Part shown: positions 1-8,262 of the stretch, in pieces | Position numbering within the stretch: position 1 is the first letter of the stretch | Layout: each line of letters starts with the position of its first letter | NCBI GenBank assembly: GCA_943788825.1 | Contig: CALSRT010000001.1 | Span: 62,001-126,000 of the forward strand | Origin: UBA4582 sp002389265 | Lineage (GTDB): Bacteria; Pseudomonadota; Gammaproteobacteria; Pseudomonadales; Azotimanducaceae | DNA length: 64,000 nucleotides | Reading direction: 5' to 3' | The notes under the pieces: generated by a model | The model's input: the letters and a program-made list of their open reading frames with translations, nothing else | Told to the model about the DNA's origin: nothing | The model's database searches: none | Translations under genes and position numbers: made by a program

Positions 1-1
1 T

Positions 2-112
2 CGGCACATTTTCGGCTATACTGCTGAGCGGTTCGAGACCGCGCGGGTCGATGCGCGCGAAGCCTTTTTCAGGACTGCAGGTCGACGGTTTTTTTTAGCA
101 CTGTCGGCCTGA
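2..112 (+). CDS. Possible 3' end of an upstream gene
   Basis: A reading frame is open from the left edge to a TGA at 110-112 and encodes about 36 residues ending in FFLALSA. It lies just upstream of the acyl-CoA dehydrogenase and on the same strand. I do not recognise the family. A second frame is also open here as far as a TAG near 96, so the choice of frame is uncertain. Confidence 0.25.
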   Translation, partial: RHIFGYTAERFETARVDAREAFFRTAGRRFFLALSA

Positions 113-135
113 ATCCCTAACCCCAGGACATCATC

Positions 136-1902
136 ATGACAGACTATCGGGCACCCACCGCAGATATGCTATTTGCGCTTAATCATTTGGCTGAGCTACC
201 CCAGGTGTGCGCGCTGCCAGCCTTTACCGAAGCGTCGCCGGTCTTGGTGGCATCTGTGTTGGAAGAAGCTGCCCGATTTGCCGGTGATATTTTGGCGCCG
301 CTGAACACGGTCGGCGATTTGATCGGTACTCGCGTGGTGGGCGACCAAGTCAGAGAATCCAGCGGTTTCGCCGAAGCTTATGTGCAATTTACGACCAATG
401 GCTGGCCGGCGCTACCCTGTAATCCTGAGTTCGGTGGTATGGGCCTGCCTGAGTGCGTGGGGCTGGCGACGATGGAGATGTGGTCGGCGGCGAATGTCAG
501 CTTTGCCTTGTGCCCAATGTTGGGTCAAGGGGCGATTGAGGCAATCGAGCATCATGCCAGTGAGGCGCTGAAGGCGTGCTATCTGCCGAAAATGATCAGT
601 GGCGAATGGACGGGTACCATGAATTTGACGGAATCGCAGGCTGGTTCAGATTTGTCGTCAGTACAGACGAAAGCCGTTCCCCATCTTGATCACTACAAGC
701 TGTTCGGTACCAAGATTTTTATCACCTGGGGCGACCACAGCATGACTAACAATGTTGTGCATCTGGTGCTGGCACGACTCGAGGGTGCCCCGGAGGGCGT
801 CAAGGGTATTTCGTTGTTTTTGGTGCCGAAATACCTGGTTAATGATGATGGTGAACCCGGCGCCCGGAATGATGTTTATGCGCGTTCCGTCGAGCACAAG
901 ATGGGTATCCACGGCAGTCCCACCTGCGTCATGGCGTTCGGCGAAAAAGGTGGAGCCCTGGGTTATCTGGTGGGTGAAGCCAATATGGGGCTGAGCTATA
1001 TGTTTACTATGATGAATCACGCCCGGCTGAATGTGGGTGTTCAGGGTGTCGCGTTATCGGACCGCGCTTACCAGCAGGCGGTACACTATGCTCGCGACCG
1101 AATGCAGGGTCAGGCGCCAGGCATGCCAGGCAAAAGCGCCATCATTCATCATCCGGATGTTCGGCGCATGCTCATGCTCATGCGGGCCTTGAGTGAAGCA
1201 TCCCGAGCGCTATGTTATGTCACATCCGCGGCCTTTGATCATGGTCATAAAGCCCTGGATCCGGAAGTACGAGCCAGTGCTATGCGGCGCGCCGAGTTGC
1301 TGACGCCGATCTCCAAGGCCTGGTCAACTGAGGTCTCCCAGGAGGTCACCTCGCTGGGTGTTCAGGTCCACGGGGGCATGGGTTTCATAGAGGAAACAGG
1401 CGCGGCCCAGTTGATGCGCGACGCGCGGATTACCACGATCTATGAGGGTACTACAGGCATCCAGGCCCTGGATCTCATCGGCCGCAAGGTGATTCGAGAC
1501 CAGGGTGCGGCACTACTCAGTCTGCTGGAAGAAGTTGATGAGACAGCGGTTGCACTGGCAACTGATTTTCCCGCGATGGCGGCGAGCCTGACGGCTGCCT
1601 CAACAGAGTTCAGGCAAGCCACGAGCTTTGTCTTGATCCATGCTGGTGATCATGAACACCTGGCCAGTGCCGTGGCTTATAACTATTTAATGGGTGCTGG
1701 AACAGTTATCGCAGGTTGGCTGATGGCCAGGTCGGCCTTGATAGCCGCATCGCTGCGTCATGAAGATGAAGCGTTTTATAGCGCGAAAATCACCACGGCA
1801 ACATTTTATTTTGATCAGATCATGCCTCGGGCCCAGGCTCATTTCAGTAGTGTCAGTGTGGCTGCAACGACTATGATGGACTTGACGGTGGAACAGTTCT
1901 AG
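136..1902 (+). CDS. Acyl-CoA dehydrogenase, DmdC-like long form
   Basis: This 588-residue flavoprotein should oxidise an acyl-CoA to the 2-enoyl-CoA and pass electrons to ETF in the cytoplasm. The FAD/substrate segment MNLTESQAGSD and the C-terminal IYEGTTGIQALDL motif are clear; Glu437 in YEGT is the expected catalytic base. At about 590 residues it is longer than ordinary acyl-CoA dehydrogenases (380-400) and carries the extra C-terminal domain of the DmdC (3-methylmercaptopropionyl-CoA dehydrogenase) and AidB-like group. The ATG is preceded by CCAGGACATCATC, giving a usable ribosome site. The gene is followed by a strong 18-bp palindrome. The substrate is not evident: no DmdB or DmdD gene is adjacent, so methylmercaptopropionate use is only a possibility. 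Confidence 0.88.
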   Translation: MTDYRAPTADMLFALNHLAELPQVCALPAFTEASPVLVASVLEEAARFAGDILAPLNTVGDLIGTRVVGDQVRESSGFAEAYVQFTTNGWPALPCNPEFGGMGLPECVGLATMEMWSAANVSFALCPMLGQGAIEAIEHHASEALKACYLPKMISGEWTGTMNLTESQAGSDLSSVQTKAVPHLDHYKLFGTKIFITWGDHSMTNNVVHLVLARLEGAPEGVKGISLFLVPKYLVNDDGEPGARNDVYARSVEHKMGIHGSPTCVMAFGEKGGALGYLVGEANMGLSYMFTMMNHARLNVGVQGVALSDRAYQQAVHYARDRMQGQAPGMPGKSAIIHHPDVRRMLMLMRALSEASRALCYVTSAAFDHGHKALDPEVRASAMRRAELLTPISKAWSTEVSQEVTSLGVQVHGGMGFIEETGAAQLMRDARITTIYEGTTGIQALDLIGRKVIRDQGAALLSLLEEVDETAVALATDFPAMAASLTAASTEFRQATSFVLIHAGDHEHLASAVAYNYLMGAGTVIAGWLMARSALIAASLRHEDEAFYSAKITTATFYFDQIMPRAQAHFSSVSVAATTMMDLTVEQF

Positions 1903-1911
1903 CTGGGGAGT

Positions 1912-1950
1912 TGCCTCTCGGTGTTTCGCTGAGCGAAACACCGAGAGGCA
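1912..1950. repeat. Perfect 18-bp palindrome (dispersed repeat)
   Basis: Arms 1912-1929 and 1933-1950 are perfect inverted copies around the 3-nt loop TGA. The inner part is CTCGGTGTTTCGC / GCGAAACACCGAG. The same inner 13-bp arms occur again at 33442-33470. It follows the stop of the acyl-CoA dehydrogenase directly and could end transcription, but no T-tract follows, so I class it as a dispersed palindromic repeat. Confidence 0.85.
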
Positions 1951-1982
1951 TTCGTGTTTTGCGCTCGGCGCAAAGCCACGAA
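1951..1982. repeat. Second, imperfect palindrome
   Basis: This stem-loop abuts the 18-bp palindrome. Its outer arms are TTCGTG / CACGAA and its inner arms TTTGCGC / GCGCAAA around TCG, with small bulges. The two stem-loops form a tandem pair between the acyl-CoA dehydrogenase and the phosphotransferase gene, like the paired stem-loops at 33407-33474. Confidence 0.6.
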
Positions 1983-2075
1983 TTAGCTGACGTCCACAAG
2001 CAGCAGTGTCAGACCGGAATGGGGGTGCTATAGTAGTTTGCTATCGCCAAGTTCGGCGCTTTTTGGAGTTACTTT

Positions 2076-3107
2076 GTGCTCTCTTTGGAAGATATCCAAC
2101 AGCGCCTCGCAGCCTATCTGTCACAGCAATGGCAGACCCCGGTCGAAGTCCAATCGATCAAGCAGGTTTTTGGCGGCGCATCTCGTGATACCTACCGCCT
2201 GCGTGTCACCTCTTCGCTAGGCGAACGTGGGCTGATTGTCCGCTGTGATCCTTCAAGCAGCCTGATCGACACAGAACGGGCGCTCGAGTATGGCGCTTAT
2301 CTCGCGATTTACCCCACGGCTATCCCGGTACCCGAGGCGCTATATCTGGAAAATGATCCAGTCTGGCTGGAGCAACCCTTCAGTATTATGGCTGAAATTG
2401 ATAGTGGCATCAGTGCTGTCGCAGACTTGACCGCCGCTCAACGGGCCAACATCGGCCAGCAAAAATGGCATATTCTCGGTCGCCTTGCGGCGCTGGATCC
2501 CGTTGAGTTGGGCTTCGATAAGCTCACGGCAGTGCCGGTGCCCATGAACTGTGCCAGTGAGCAATTGGCCTACTGGGCGAAAGTGATTGCCGATGATGCC
2601 ATGCACCCACAGCCGATAGCCGCTGCCGCTATTCGTTGGCTGCGACGTAACTTGCCGCCACCGCCGCAAAAGCTGGCGGTAGTGCATGGTGATTACCGCA
2701 GTGGTAACTTTTTGTTTGAGCCTGATGGCGCCATTACCGCTATTCTGGACTGGGAGATGTGCCACATCGGCGACCCGCTGGAGGATCTTGCCTGGAGTCT
2801 GGATCCCCTGTGGTGCTGGGAGTCGCCAGCGTTAGCGGGGCGTTTGCTACCGCCCTCTGAGGCTATTGCGATTTGGGAAAAAAGTAGTGGCCTGAGCGTC
2901 GATCCACAGCACTTCAAGTGGTGGCGGATATTCGCATCATTGAAGGGTCTGGCCATCTGGATTTCTTCAACTGAAAACTTTCAAAATGGCGAGAGCCAGG
3001 CGTCCATCTTGGCGCTGGCTGGCTGGATGATGACTGATCGACAGAACCGTATTCTCCTCGATTACCTGTCGGTGCATTCCAAACATGAATTCGGTGGTGA
3101 CCTATGA
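2076..3107 (+). CDS. APH-fold phosphotransferase family protein
   Basis: This 343-residue protein has the aminoglycoside phosphotransferase/choline kinase fold. The catalytic-loop motif HGDYRSGN has His204, Asp206 as the likely base and Asn211. ILDWE follows with Asp225 as the metal-binding Asp. The start is GTG at 2076, supported by GGAG at 2065-2068 with a 7-nt spacer. It resembles the ACAD10/ACAD11-type phosphotransferases found beside acyl-CoA dehydrogenases and thought to phosphorylate hydroxyacyl-CoAs; that role fits the upstream dehydrogenase but is inferred from context. It overlaps the next gene by four bases (ATGA), which points to translational coupling. Antibiotic resistance is unlikely in this setting. 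Confidence 0.85.
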   Translation: MLSLEDIQQRLAAYLSQQWQTPVEVQSIKQVFGGASRDTYRLRVTSSLGERGLIVRCDPSSSLIDTERALEYGAYLAIYPTAIPVPEALYLENDPVWLEQPFSIMAEIDSGISAVADLTAAQRANIGQQKWHILGRLAALDPVELGFDKLTAVPVPMNCASEQLAYWAKVIADDAMHPQPIAAAAIRWLRRNLPPPPQKLAVVHGDYRSGNFLFEPDGAITAILDWEMCHIGDPLEDLAWSLDPLWCWESPALAGRLLPPSEAIAIWEKSSGLSVDPQHFKWWRIFASLKGLAIWISSTENFQNGESQASILALAGWMMTDRQNRILLDYLSVHSKHEFGGDL

Positions 3108-3553
3108 TTCCGTATGCAGATCAAGCGCTGAGCCTGCTTGCGCGCCGCTTAATCACAGCCCTGGTGCCCGATCTGAAATCAGATTACGCGCAAGCCGATG
3201 GTATGCTGACGGGTCAGTTAATGACGGTGCTGGCTGCCGAGTTGGGCTATGGCATCGAACGACGCATGCAAGATATCCGCGCCATGCAAGACTTGTTTGC
3301 CGCGACCGCATTACAGCTGGGTGATGAGCCGCTGGCTCAAGATCTAGTACATTTGTCGCAGCTCAAGCCTGCGTCATTGACACTCAAAGATGTTGATGCA
3401 GCTCACGATGAACTAACAGTGGCCTTGCTGGCTCTGCATGAGCGAGTTGACTTGCCAGCACCGGAGGCTGACAGAGACAAGCTGCAAGCCATCAACGGCA
3501 TGATCTGGGCTTACCTTGAGAGTCATGCGGCTAGGCATCAAATCCCGGATTGA
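3104..3553 (+). CDS. Hypothetical partner of the phosphotransferase
   Basis: This 149-residue protein is alpha-helical by composition, with Leu/Ala-rich helices and no signal peptide or membrane segment. Its ATG overlaps the stop of the phosphotransferase (ATGA), so the two are almost certainly one translationally coupled operon. Small proteins of this size often sit next to ACAD10-like phosphotransferases in gammaproteobacteria and actinobacteria, but I know of no established function. It ends 13 bp from the convergent cmoB gene. I recognise no catalytic motif, so no activity is assigned. Confidence 0.7.
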   Translation: MIPYADQALSLLARRLITALVPDLKSDYAQADGMLTGQLMTVLAAELGYGIERRMQDIRAMQDLFAATALQLGDEPLAQDLVHLSQLKPASLTLKDVDAAHDELTVALLALHERVDLPAPEADRDKLQAINGMIWAYLESHAARHQIPD

Positions 3554-3566
3554 TTGGCTGTGTTGC

Positions 3567-4586
3567 TCAACCGGGTTTTTCAGCAATAGTGATCGATCGT
3601 CGAGGCGCCGGATACCCCTCGAATGTCTTGTTGGGGTCGGCGGGGTCGAGGAAGTCTTCAAGTGAATGAAATGTCATCCAGTCCGTTCGCCGCTGTTCTA
3701 AAGTACTGGTTTGATCAACGTCAACAGTTCGAATATTGACAAATCCAGCCCGTTTCAACCACGTTTCAAGCATCGGCACAGCGGGTAAAAACCATACATT
3801 AGACATCTTCGCGTAGCGGTCTGCGGGCACCAACACGGTGTGTTCGTCTCCGGGCACGACCAGCGTTTCCAAGACCAGTTCGCCACCGGGTCGTAAGAAT
3901 CCACCCAGTTCGGTCAGATGGTCAATGGGTGAACGGCGATGGTACAGCACGCCCAAAGAGAACACCGTGTCGAATAAATTGAACGCGGGTAGATGTTCGC
4001 TCCGCAAGGGCAGTAGATGGATTGGCAAAGCCGGCACATATTGCTTAGCGATATGGAACTGATAGAGGAATAGTCGAGTGGGATCGATGCCGAGCGCTAG
4101 CGCAGCGCCTTCGTCCGCCATTCTGAACAGATGGTAGCCATTGCCGCAACCGATATCGAGCACCGTGCGACCCTTGACTGGCGTGATATGTGGCCGCAGC
4201 CTTTGCCATTTCCAGTCAGAGTGCCACTCCGTATCGATATCGACGCCGAACAACTGCCATGGTCCCTTGCGCCAAGGTGAAAATTGTTGGAGCTGCGCTT
4301 GTAGCCTTGCTACTGAGTCGTCTTCAGACAAGCCTGGCAGAGACAAGTCGGCAGCGATACCAATGCGGACGCCATCGGGGCCCAGTGAATAAGTGCTGGG
4401 CTCTACCGCTGGCAGCTTAGCAAAGGCGTCATCCCACTCGGCCTGCCTGCCATGTTTGCGGTCAGCGTATTCTCGCTGTAATGCCGCTGCAAGTGCGTGG
4501 TGGTGCTTTGCCAGATTGCCGACTTGAGTCGTGTGCAGGGCAGTTGCCGAGAAAAACCGCTCGGTCAGCGTATCAATATCAGTCAT
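3567..4586 (-). CDS. cmoB: tRNA U34 carboxymethyltransferase CmoB
   Basis: CmoB transfers the carboxymethyl group of carboxy-S-adenosylmethionine to 5-hydroxyuridine at tRNA position 34, giving cmo5U and widening wobble decoding. The 339-residue length matches the family. The SAM-fold motif VLDIGCGNGYH is present, as are the CmoB-typical segments SPWRKGPWQLFGVDIDTEW, ANVWF-like SNVWFLP and YPAPRRS near the end. Its cofactor is made by CmoA, encoded upstream in the same direction. In most gammaproteobacteria cmoA and cmoB are adjacent; here a membrane protein gene lies between them. The start ATG at 4586 is 6 bp after the stop of that gene, consistent with one operon. Confidence 0.95.
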   Translation of the reverse strand: MTDIDTLTERFFSATALHTTQVGNLAKHHHALAAALQREYADRKHGRQAEWDDAFAKLPAVEPSTYSLGPDGVRIGIAADLSLPGLSEDDSVARLQAQLQQFSPWRKGPWQLFGVDIDTEWHSDWKWQRLRPHITPVKGRTVLDIGCGNGYHLFRMADEGAALALGIDPTRLFLYQFHIAKQYVPALPIHLLPLRSEHLPAFNLFDTVFSLGVLYHRRSPIDHLTELGGFLRPGGELVLETLVVPGDEHTVLVPADRYAKMSNVWFLPAVPMLETWLKRAGFVNIRTVDVDQTSTLEQRRTDWMTFHSLEDFLDPADPNKTFEGYPAPRRSITIAEKPG

Positions 4587-4592
4587 AACAAC

Positions 4593-5147
4593 TCAGGTAT
4601 TTGGCTCAATGGGGACACTATCAATGATCTCGATGTGCTCAATTAACATGTCGAAAGCCGCAAATGACTGACTGATCATACGCAGCAGGAAGTATTCTGC
4701 GATAAAAAAAATATTCCGTTGGACCCACAGTGAGACAACGATCAGCACCAGTGGAGTCGCATATTCTGCGGGTAAGACGGCGGCTAGTATCGCGCCAGCG
4801 ATGCTGGCGAGAGTCCCTTTTAGAAAGCTGCCCTTGTCACCGGTCAGGCCGGCGATTATCGTCCAGAAAATGCCCAGTAATGGCACCATAATGGTTGCTG
4901 CCCAGCCAGAGTCGATGATGAAATAAATGGCCGCGATTAAAAACAATAATGGTGCCGTAATGACACCGATCCATATGATCAATTTGGAGATGAGCGCCGA
5001 TTGCCCGGTCGCCTGTTTGATCGCGTGATTCGAGGTTCGTAGAAAAAAATTACGAGCGACCTGGCGAGGCACCACAAGGTGTGCCTGTCCGGCCTGAAGG
5101 CGGGGCAACAGGCTGATATATTCTTGTTCGCTGATAAAATGTTGCAT
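4593..5147 (-). CDS. Small membrane protein between cmoA and cmoB
   Basis: This protein has about 184 residues. After a hydrophilic N-terminus of about 45 residues there are several hydrophobic stretches: LIIWIGVITAPLLFLIAAIYF, then IMVPLLGIFWTIIAGLT, a Gly/Ala-rich segment near GTLASIAGAILAAVLPA, and PLVLIVVSLWV. They suggest four inner-membrane spans. I chose the ATG at 5147, one base past the cmoA stop; a longer frame from 5174 would overlap the conserved end of cmoA. I do not recognise the family. Its place inside the cmo operon suggests cotranscription, but nothing in the sequence ties it to tRNA modification. Confidence 0.7.
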   Translation of the reverse strand: MQHFISEQEYISLLPRLQAGQAHLVVPRQVARNFFLRTSNHAIKQATGQSALISKLIIWIGVITAPLLFLIAAIYFIIDSGWAATIMVPLLGIFWTIIAGLTGDKGSFLKGTLASIAGAILAAVLPAEYATPLVLIVVSLWVQRNIFFIAEYFLLRMISQSFAAFDMLIEHIEIIDSVPIEPNT

Positions 5148-5148
5148 G

Positions 5149-5871
5149 TCATTTGATCGCGAGAAACGCAGCAAAGTTCAAGCAGCGCAGGGTCATCTGG
5201 GCTGAACTGAAGCCAGCTTCCGCTAAACGATCAAGATGCTCGCTTTCGGTATTTGGGATTAGAACATTCTCGAGTGCGGCACGTTTTTGAGCGATTTCCA
5301 GGTCACTATAACCGTGATATCGCTTAAAATTGTGATGCAATTCCGTCATGTTCTGTTGCATCTGGGGATCGACGAAGCGAATTTTTTCCGCAAGAATCAA
5401 GGCGCCGCCTGGCAGCATATTGCTGGCGATGTGTCTGAGCAAGCTGCTGCGCTGGTCATCTTTGATGAACTGCAGTGTATAGTTCAGAACCACAACTGAC
5501 GCATTGCTGATCTCGGTTGCTTGCATAGATTCCTCCCTGATTTCTATGCTGGCCTGGCTATGGTCGCGAGCGACATTCGTGCGGCAACGTTCAACCATGG
5601 CACTTGAATTGTCAACGCCGATGACGTGGCAAGTCGCTGGCGAGTGCTGGCGTATTTTTAATGTCGAGGCGCCGAGTGAACAACCCAGGTCATAACAGTT
5701 TGAGTTGGGCTGGGCATATTGTTCTGCCAACAGGCCTATCATGTCCAGCATCAATGGATAGCCGGGCACGGAGCGATTGATCATGTTTTCGAAAACATCT
5801 GCTACCTGACCATCGAAGGTGAATGCCTCGACCCGAGCCTGAGGCTTAGCGTATACCGTGTCTTTATTCAT
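5149..5871 (-). CDS. cmoA: Carboxy-S-adenosyl-L-methionine synthase CmoA
   Basis: CmoA converts SAM and prephenate to carboxy-SAM, the donor used by CmoB for wobble uridine modification. The 240-residue length is typical. Recognisable features are the N-terminal FTFDGQVADVFENMINRSVPGY segment (conserved FDE.VA.VFDDMI.RS.PGY in the family), the SAM motif DLGCSLGASTL, VVLNYTLQF, and ILAEKIRF followed by HHNFKRYHGYSDLEI. It is the first gene of a three-gene minus-strand operon with the membrane protein and cmoB. The 174 bp upstream, shared with the divergent HNH gene, must hold its promoter; I could not single one out. Confidence 0.95.
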   Translation of the reverse strand: MNKDTVYAKPQARVEAFTFDGQVADVFENMINRSVPGYPLMLDMIGLLAEQYAQPNSNCYDLGCSLGASTLKIRQHSPATCHVIGVDNSSAMVERCRTNVARDHSQASIEIREESMQATEISNASVVVLNYTLQFIKDDQRSSLLRHIASNMLPGGALILAEKIRFVDPQMQQNMTELHHNFKRYHGYSDLEIAQKRAALENVLIPNTESEHLDRLAEAGFSSAQMTLRCLNFAAFLAIK

Positions 5872-6045
5872 GAAATTGTGCCGTTAGAGTTGTGCTACTC
5901 AAATAGTGCCAGTTAAGTTGCGCTGAAAACCTGGCCCAGATTATAAGGTCGGTAGAATGTTACGCTAATTTTCACCTGCCGTCAGAAGCAGACTTGATTT
6001 GCGAACCCGGCACGATACTATTACTGGCATGCGTGGAGCCTATTC

Positions 6046-6660
6046 ATGAGTGTTAGCATTCTCAAGATCAACGCGGCGGGTCGGGCCATTGAATGGGTGA
6101 GCTGGCAAGCAGCGGTTGGCCTGCACGCCCGGAATTTAGTCAGCTGGACCTATGGCGAGGAAGTCATGGCCGTCAAGGGTGGTTATTGTCGGCAGACGGG
6201 CCTTCAGTCGAAGCTGACGTTGAATAGTATCATCGCCTGCCGCGGCAAGGTCGTTGACCCGGGACGTAGCCACCCGCCGCTGACCAATCAAGCACTGTTT
6301 CGTCGCGATCAAAATGTTTGCTTGTATTGCGGTCTATTCTGTCCGGATGCTGAATTGAGCCGTGATCATGTTAAGCCCTTGTCCAGGGGCGGACTGGACT
6401 GCTGGACCAACGTCGTTTCGGCCTGTAGGCGCTGTAATACACGCAAAGGCAATACTGAGATTGAGGCCTTAGGCGTTCAACTCCTGGCCTTGCCTTATAT
6501 GCCGAACCATGCAGAGTACCTGGCACTGTCTCACAGTGGGCGAATCCTGGGAGATCAGATGCAGTTTCTGAAGCGTCAGTTTCCTTCGCAAAGTCGGCTT
6601 TTACCGGAAAATCAGCACACTCTGCGCAATCGGCGGATAAACCCGCGCTTGCCAGGTTAG
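6046..6660 (+). CDS. HNH endonuclease family protein
   Basis: This 204-residue protein has a central HNH nuclease domain. It shows the zinc pair Cys92/Cys95 (CLYC), the catalytic Asp107-His108 (SRDHVKPLSRGG), Asn122, and the second zinc pair Cys127/Cys130 (CRRC) followed by NTRKGN. This is the architecture of the stand-alone HNH proteins common in proteobacteria and cyanobacteria. Their physiological role is generally unknown; they may act in DNA repair or as phage-type nucleases. No restriction methyltransferase, toxin partner or phage gene is nearby, so it appears to be a solitary chromosomal copy. It ends 10 bp before the convergent CoA transferase gene. Confidence 0.85.
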   Translation: MSVSILKINAAGRAIEWVSWQAAVGLHARNLVSWTYGEEVMAVKGGYCRQTGLQSKLTLNSIIACRGKVVDPGRSHPPLTNQALFRRDQNVCLYCGLFCPDAELSRDHVKPLSRGGLDCWTNVVSACRRCNTRKGNTEIEALGVQLLALPYMPNHAEYLALSHSGRILGDQMQFLKRQFPSQSRLLPENQHTLRNRRINPRLPG

Positions 6661-6670
6661 TGACCCGTTA

Positions 6671-7855
6671 CTATTTGATGATGCCATGTTCGCGAAGCTT
6701 CGCCTGCTGTTCAGCGCTGATACCAATCTCCGCCAATAATTCCTGTGTGTGTTCGCCGTGCAATGGCGCACCGTAACGCATCTCAGGCACCGAGCCACTG
6801 AAGCGTGCGGCGGGTCGAGTTTGTCGAATGTTGCCGGCGATAGGGTGCTCTGCCTCGAATATCAGATTGCTAGCCAGCACCTGGGGATGGTTAATCATAT
6901 TCTTGCGAGTCAGTACGGGCGCGCAAGGGACACCTGCGGTGTCAAGCACCGACAGCCAATGTGCTGCCGTATTGCCCAGCAAGGCCTCTTGAGTCATATT
7001 CAAACGGGCGTCCGCATTGCGATCTCGCTGGGCTGGTGAGTTGAAGCGTTCGTCGGTTAGCCAGTCGGGTTTCTCCAGCACCTGACAAAGCGCAGTCCAC
7101 TGTTTATTGCTCATGGCCGAGACACTGATGTAATCGGTTTGGGTGGCATAGATCAAGTCGATAAACGTTGCCGCCCGCTGAACACTGACTTCTTTGCCGA
7201 CGAAGGTTTGGCCGGCCATGTCGGAAGACCACAAAAAAGCCACCACCGCATCCAACATGGAGATCCTGATATGCTGGCCCTCGCCAGTTCTGGCCCGAGA
7301 CAATAGCGCGGCGCAGATCGCCTGGGCCGTAGTCATCCCCGTGAGCTTGTCAGGCAGGATGGTTCTGACGAGTCTGGGTCGCTCCTCATCGGAGCCGGCC
7401 TGAATCGTCGTTAAACCACTGATTGCCTGAATAATAGGGTCATAGACCGGCTTGTGAGACATAGGGCCCGATTCGCCAAAGCCGCTGATCGAGGCATAGA
7501 TAATATCGGGTTTGACCTTGCGTACTTCCGCCTCGCCGATACCCAGGCGCTCAACCACACCAGGTCGGAAGTTCTGAATAAACACGTCGGCCGTGGCGGC
7601 CAGCTTTAACAGCGCCGCCTTACCCGCTTCGGATTTCAGGTCAAGGCTGATCCCACGCTTGTTGCGATTGTTGTTCAAGAACGTCGCGGTAAACTGCTGT
7701 TCGCCGTAGCCGGCACCACGGGCATGATCAGGTGCTGTGACCGACTCGACCTTGATAATATCCGCGCCCTGATCGCCAAGCAGCATGGTCGCGAATGGAC
7801 CAGAGATCACTGTGGTGAGGTCCAAAATGCGGTAACCGTGAAGGGGGCCTGGCAT
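6671..7855 (-). CDS. Family III CoA transferase (CaiB/BaiF)
   Basis: This 394-residue protein is a class III CoA transferase, moving CoA between carboxylic acids in the cytoplasm. Family features are the N-terminal ILDLTTVISGPFATMLLGDQGADIIKVE segment, NRNKRGISLDLK, VFIQNFRPGVVERLGI and YASISGFGE. The active-site Asp is expected in the VYDPIIQA segment. Acyl donor and acceptor cannot be predicted from sequence. It stands alone on the minus strand, convergent with the HNH gene, and its 5' side faces the tRNA-Arg and repeat region. A second, distinct family member lies at 33526-34719. Confidence 0.88.
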   Translation of the reverse strand: MPGPLHGYRILDLTTVISGPFATMLLGDQGADIIKVESVTAPDHARGAGYGEQQFTATFLNNNRNKRGISLDLKSEAGKAALLKLAATADVFIQNFRPGVVERLGIGEAEVRKVKPDIIYASISGFGESGPMSHKPVYDPIIQAISGLTTIQAGSDEERPRLVRTILPDKLTGMTTAQAICAALLSRARTGEGQHIRISMLDAVVAFLWSSDMAGQTFVGKEVSVQRAATFIDLIYATQTDYISVSAMSNKQWTALCQVLEKPDWLTDERFNSPAQRDRNADARLNMTQEALLGNTAAHWLSVLDTAGVPCAPVLTRKNMINHPQVLASNLIFEAEHPIAGNIRQTRPAARFSGSVPEMRYGAPLHGEHTQELLAEIGISAEQQAKLREHGIIK

Positions 7856-7989
7856 ATAAAGTGTCCTGTACGGGTAATGAATGAAGCGTGAACCGAGTTT
7901 ACAGCGTCCCTATTTTGATGCAAATGGCGAGACGCGCATTGAGCGAAGGCCGAAATCAATAATAGCTGACATAAAACCGCGACAGGGCT

Positions 7990-8018
7990 TTGCCAAACGA
8001 CTCGGAATGAAGGACAAT
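7990..8018 (+). promoter_or_regulatory. Likely tRNA-Arg promoter
   Basis: A -35 element TTGCCA (7990-7995) and a -10 element GACAAT (8013-8018) are 17 bp apart. A GC-rich stretch (GCCCGAGC) follows before the tRNA 5' end at 8029. A GC-rich discriminator is typical of stable-RNA promoters under stringent control. Confidence 0.55.
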
Positions 8019-8028
8019 ACGCCCGAGC

Positions 8029-8105
8029 GCGCCTATAGCTCAGCTGGATAGAGTACCAGGCTTCGAACCTGGGTGTCGGGGGTTCGAATCCCTCTGGGCG
8101 CACCA
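8029..8105 (+). tRNA. tRNA-Arg (anticodon TCG)
   Basis: The cloverleaf can be drawn by hand. The acceptor strands are GCGCCTA and TGGGCGC, followed by discriminator A and an encoded CCA at 8103-8105. The D stem is GCTC/GAGT. The anticodon stem CCAGG/CCTGG (8056-8060, 8068-8072) encloses loop CTTCGAA, so the anticodon is TCG, which reads CGA and is Arg. The T arm has loop TTCGAAT. The gene is intact and is followed directly by repeat units that duplicate its 3' half. Confidence 0.95.
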
Positions 8106-8258
8106 ATTTAAAGAACACCGAGGTCCCACTACCTGGGTGTCGGGGAGCTACGCGCCCCGGTTCGAACCCCTCTGGGCGCACCAATTTAAAGAACACCGAG
8201 GTCCCACTACCTGGGTGTCGGGGAGCTACGCGCCCCGGTTCGAATCCCTCTGGGCGCA
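8103..8258 (+). repeat. Two 78-bp tandem repeats derived from the tRNA-Arg 3' half
   Basis: Units 8103-8180 and 8181-8258 are nearly identical. Each begins with the CCA of the preceding copy, continues ATTTAAAGAACACCGAGG and ends with a tRNA-like tail. That tail repeats the tRNA's CCTGGGTGTCGGG and GGTTCGAATCCCTCTGGGCG blocks but has about 14 bp inserted between them. The inserted part forms a GGGG...CCCC hairpin. Each unit lacks the 5' half of a tRNA and has a disrupted T stem, so these are not functional tRNAs. Tandem tRNA tails can arise from integration or recombination at the tRNA 3' end; which one applies is unknown. Confidence 0.85.
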
Positions 8259-8262
8259 CCAT

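Noticed and set aside
2076..3107. An antibiotic-resistance aminoglycoside phosphotransferase
   Set aside because: The fold motif is shared, but the gene is coupled to a small housekeeping-like partner and sits next to an acyl-CoA dehydrogenase, as in the ACAD10-type group.
6046..6660. A defence island around the HNH nuclease
   Set aside because: There is no methyltransferase, helicase, toxin or phage gene next to it; the neighbours are cmoA and a CoA transferase.
8103..8258. Two additional tRNA genes after tRNA-Arg
   Set aside because: Each copy lacks the 5' half (acceptor 5' strand and D arm) and has an insertion that breaks the T stem. They cannot fold as tRNAs.
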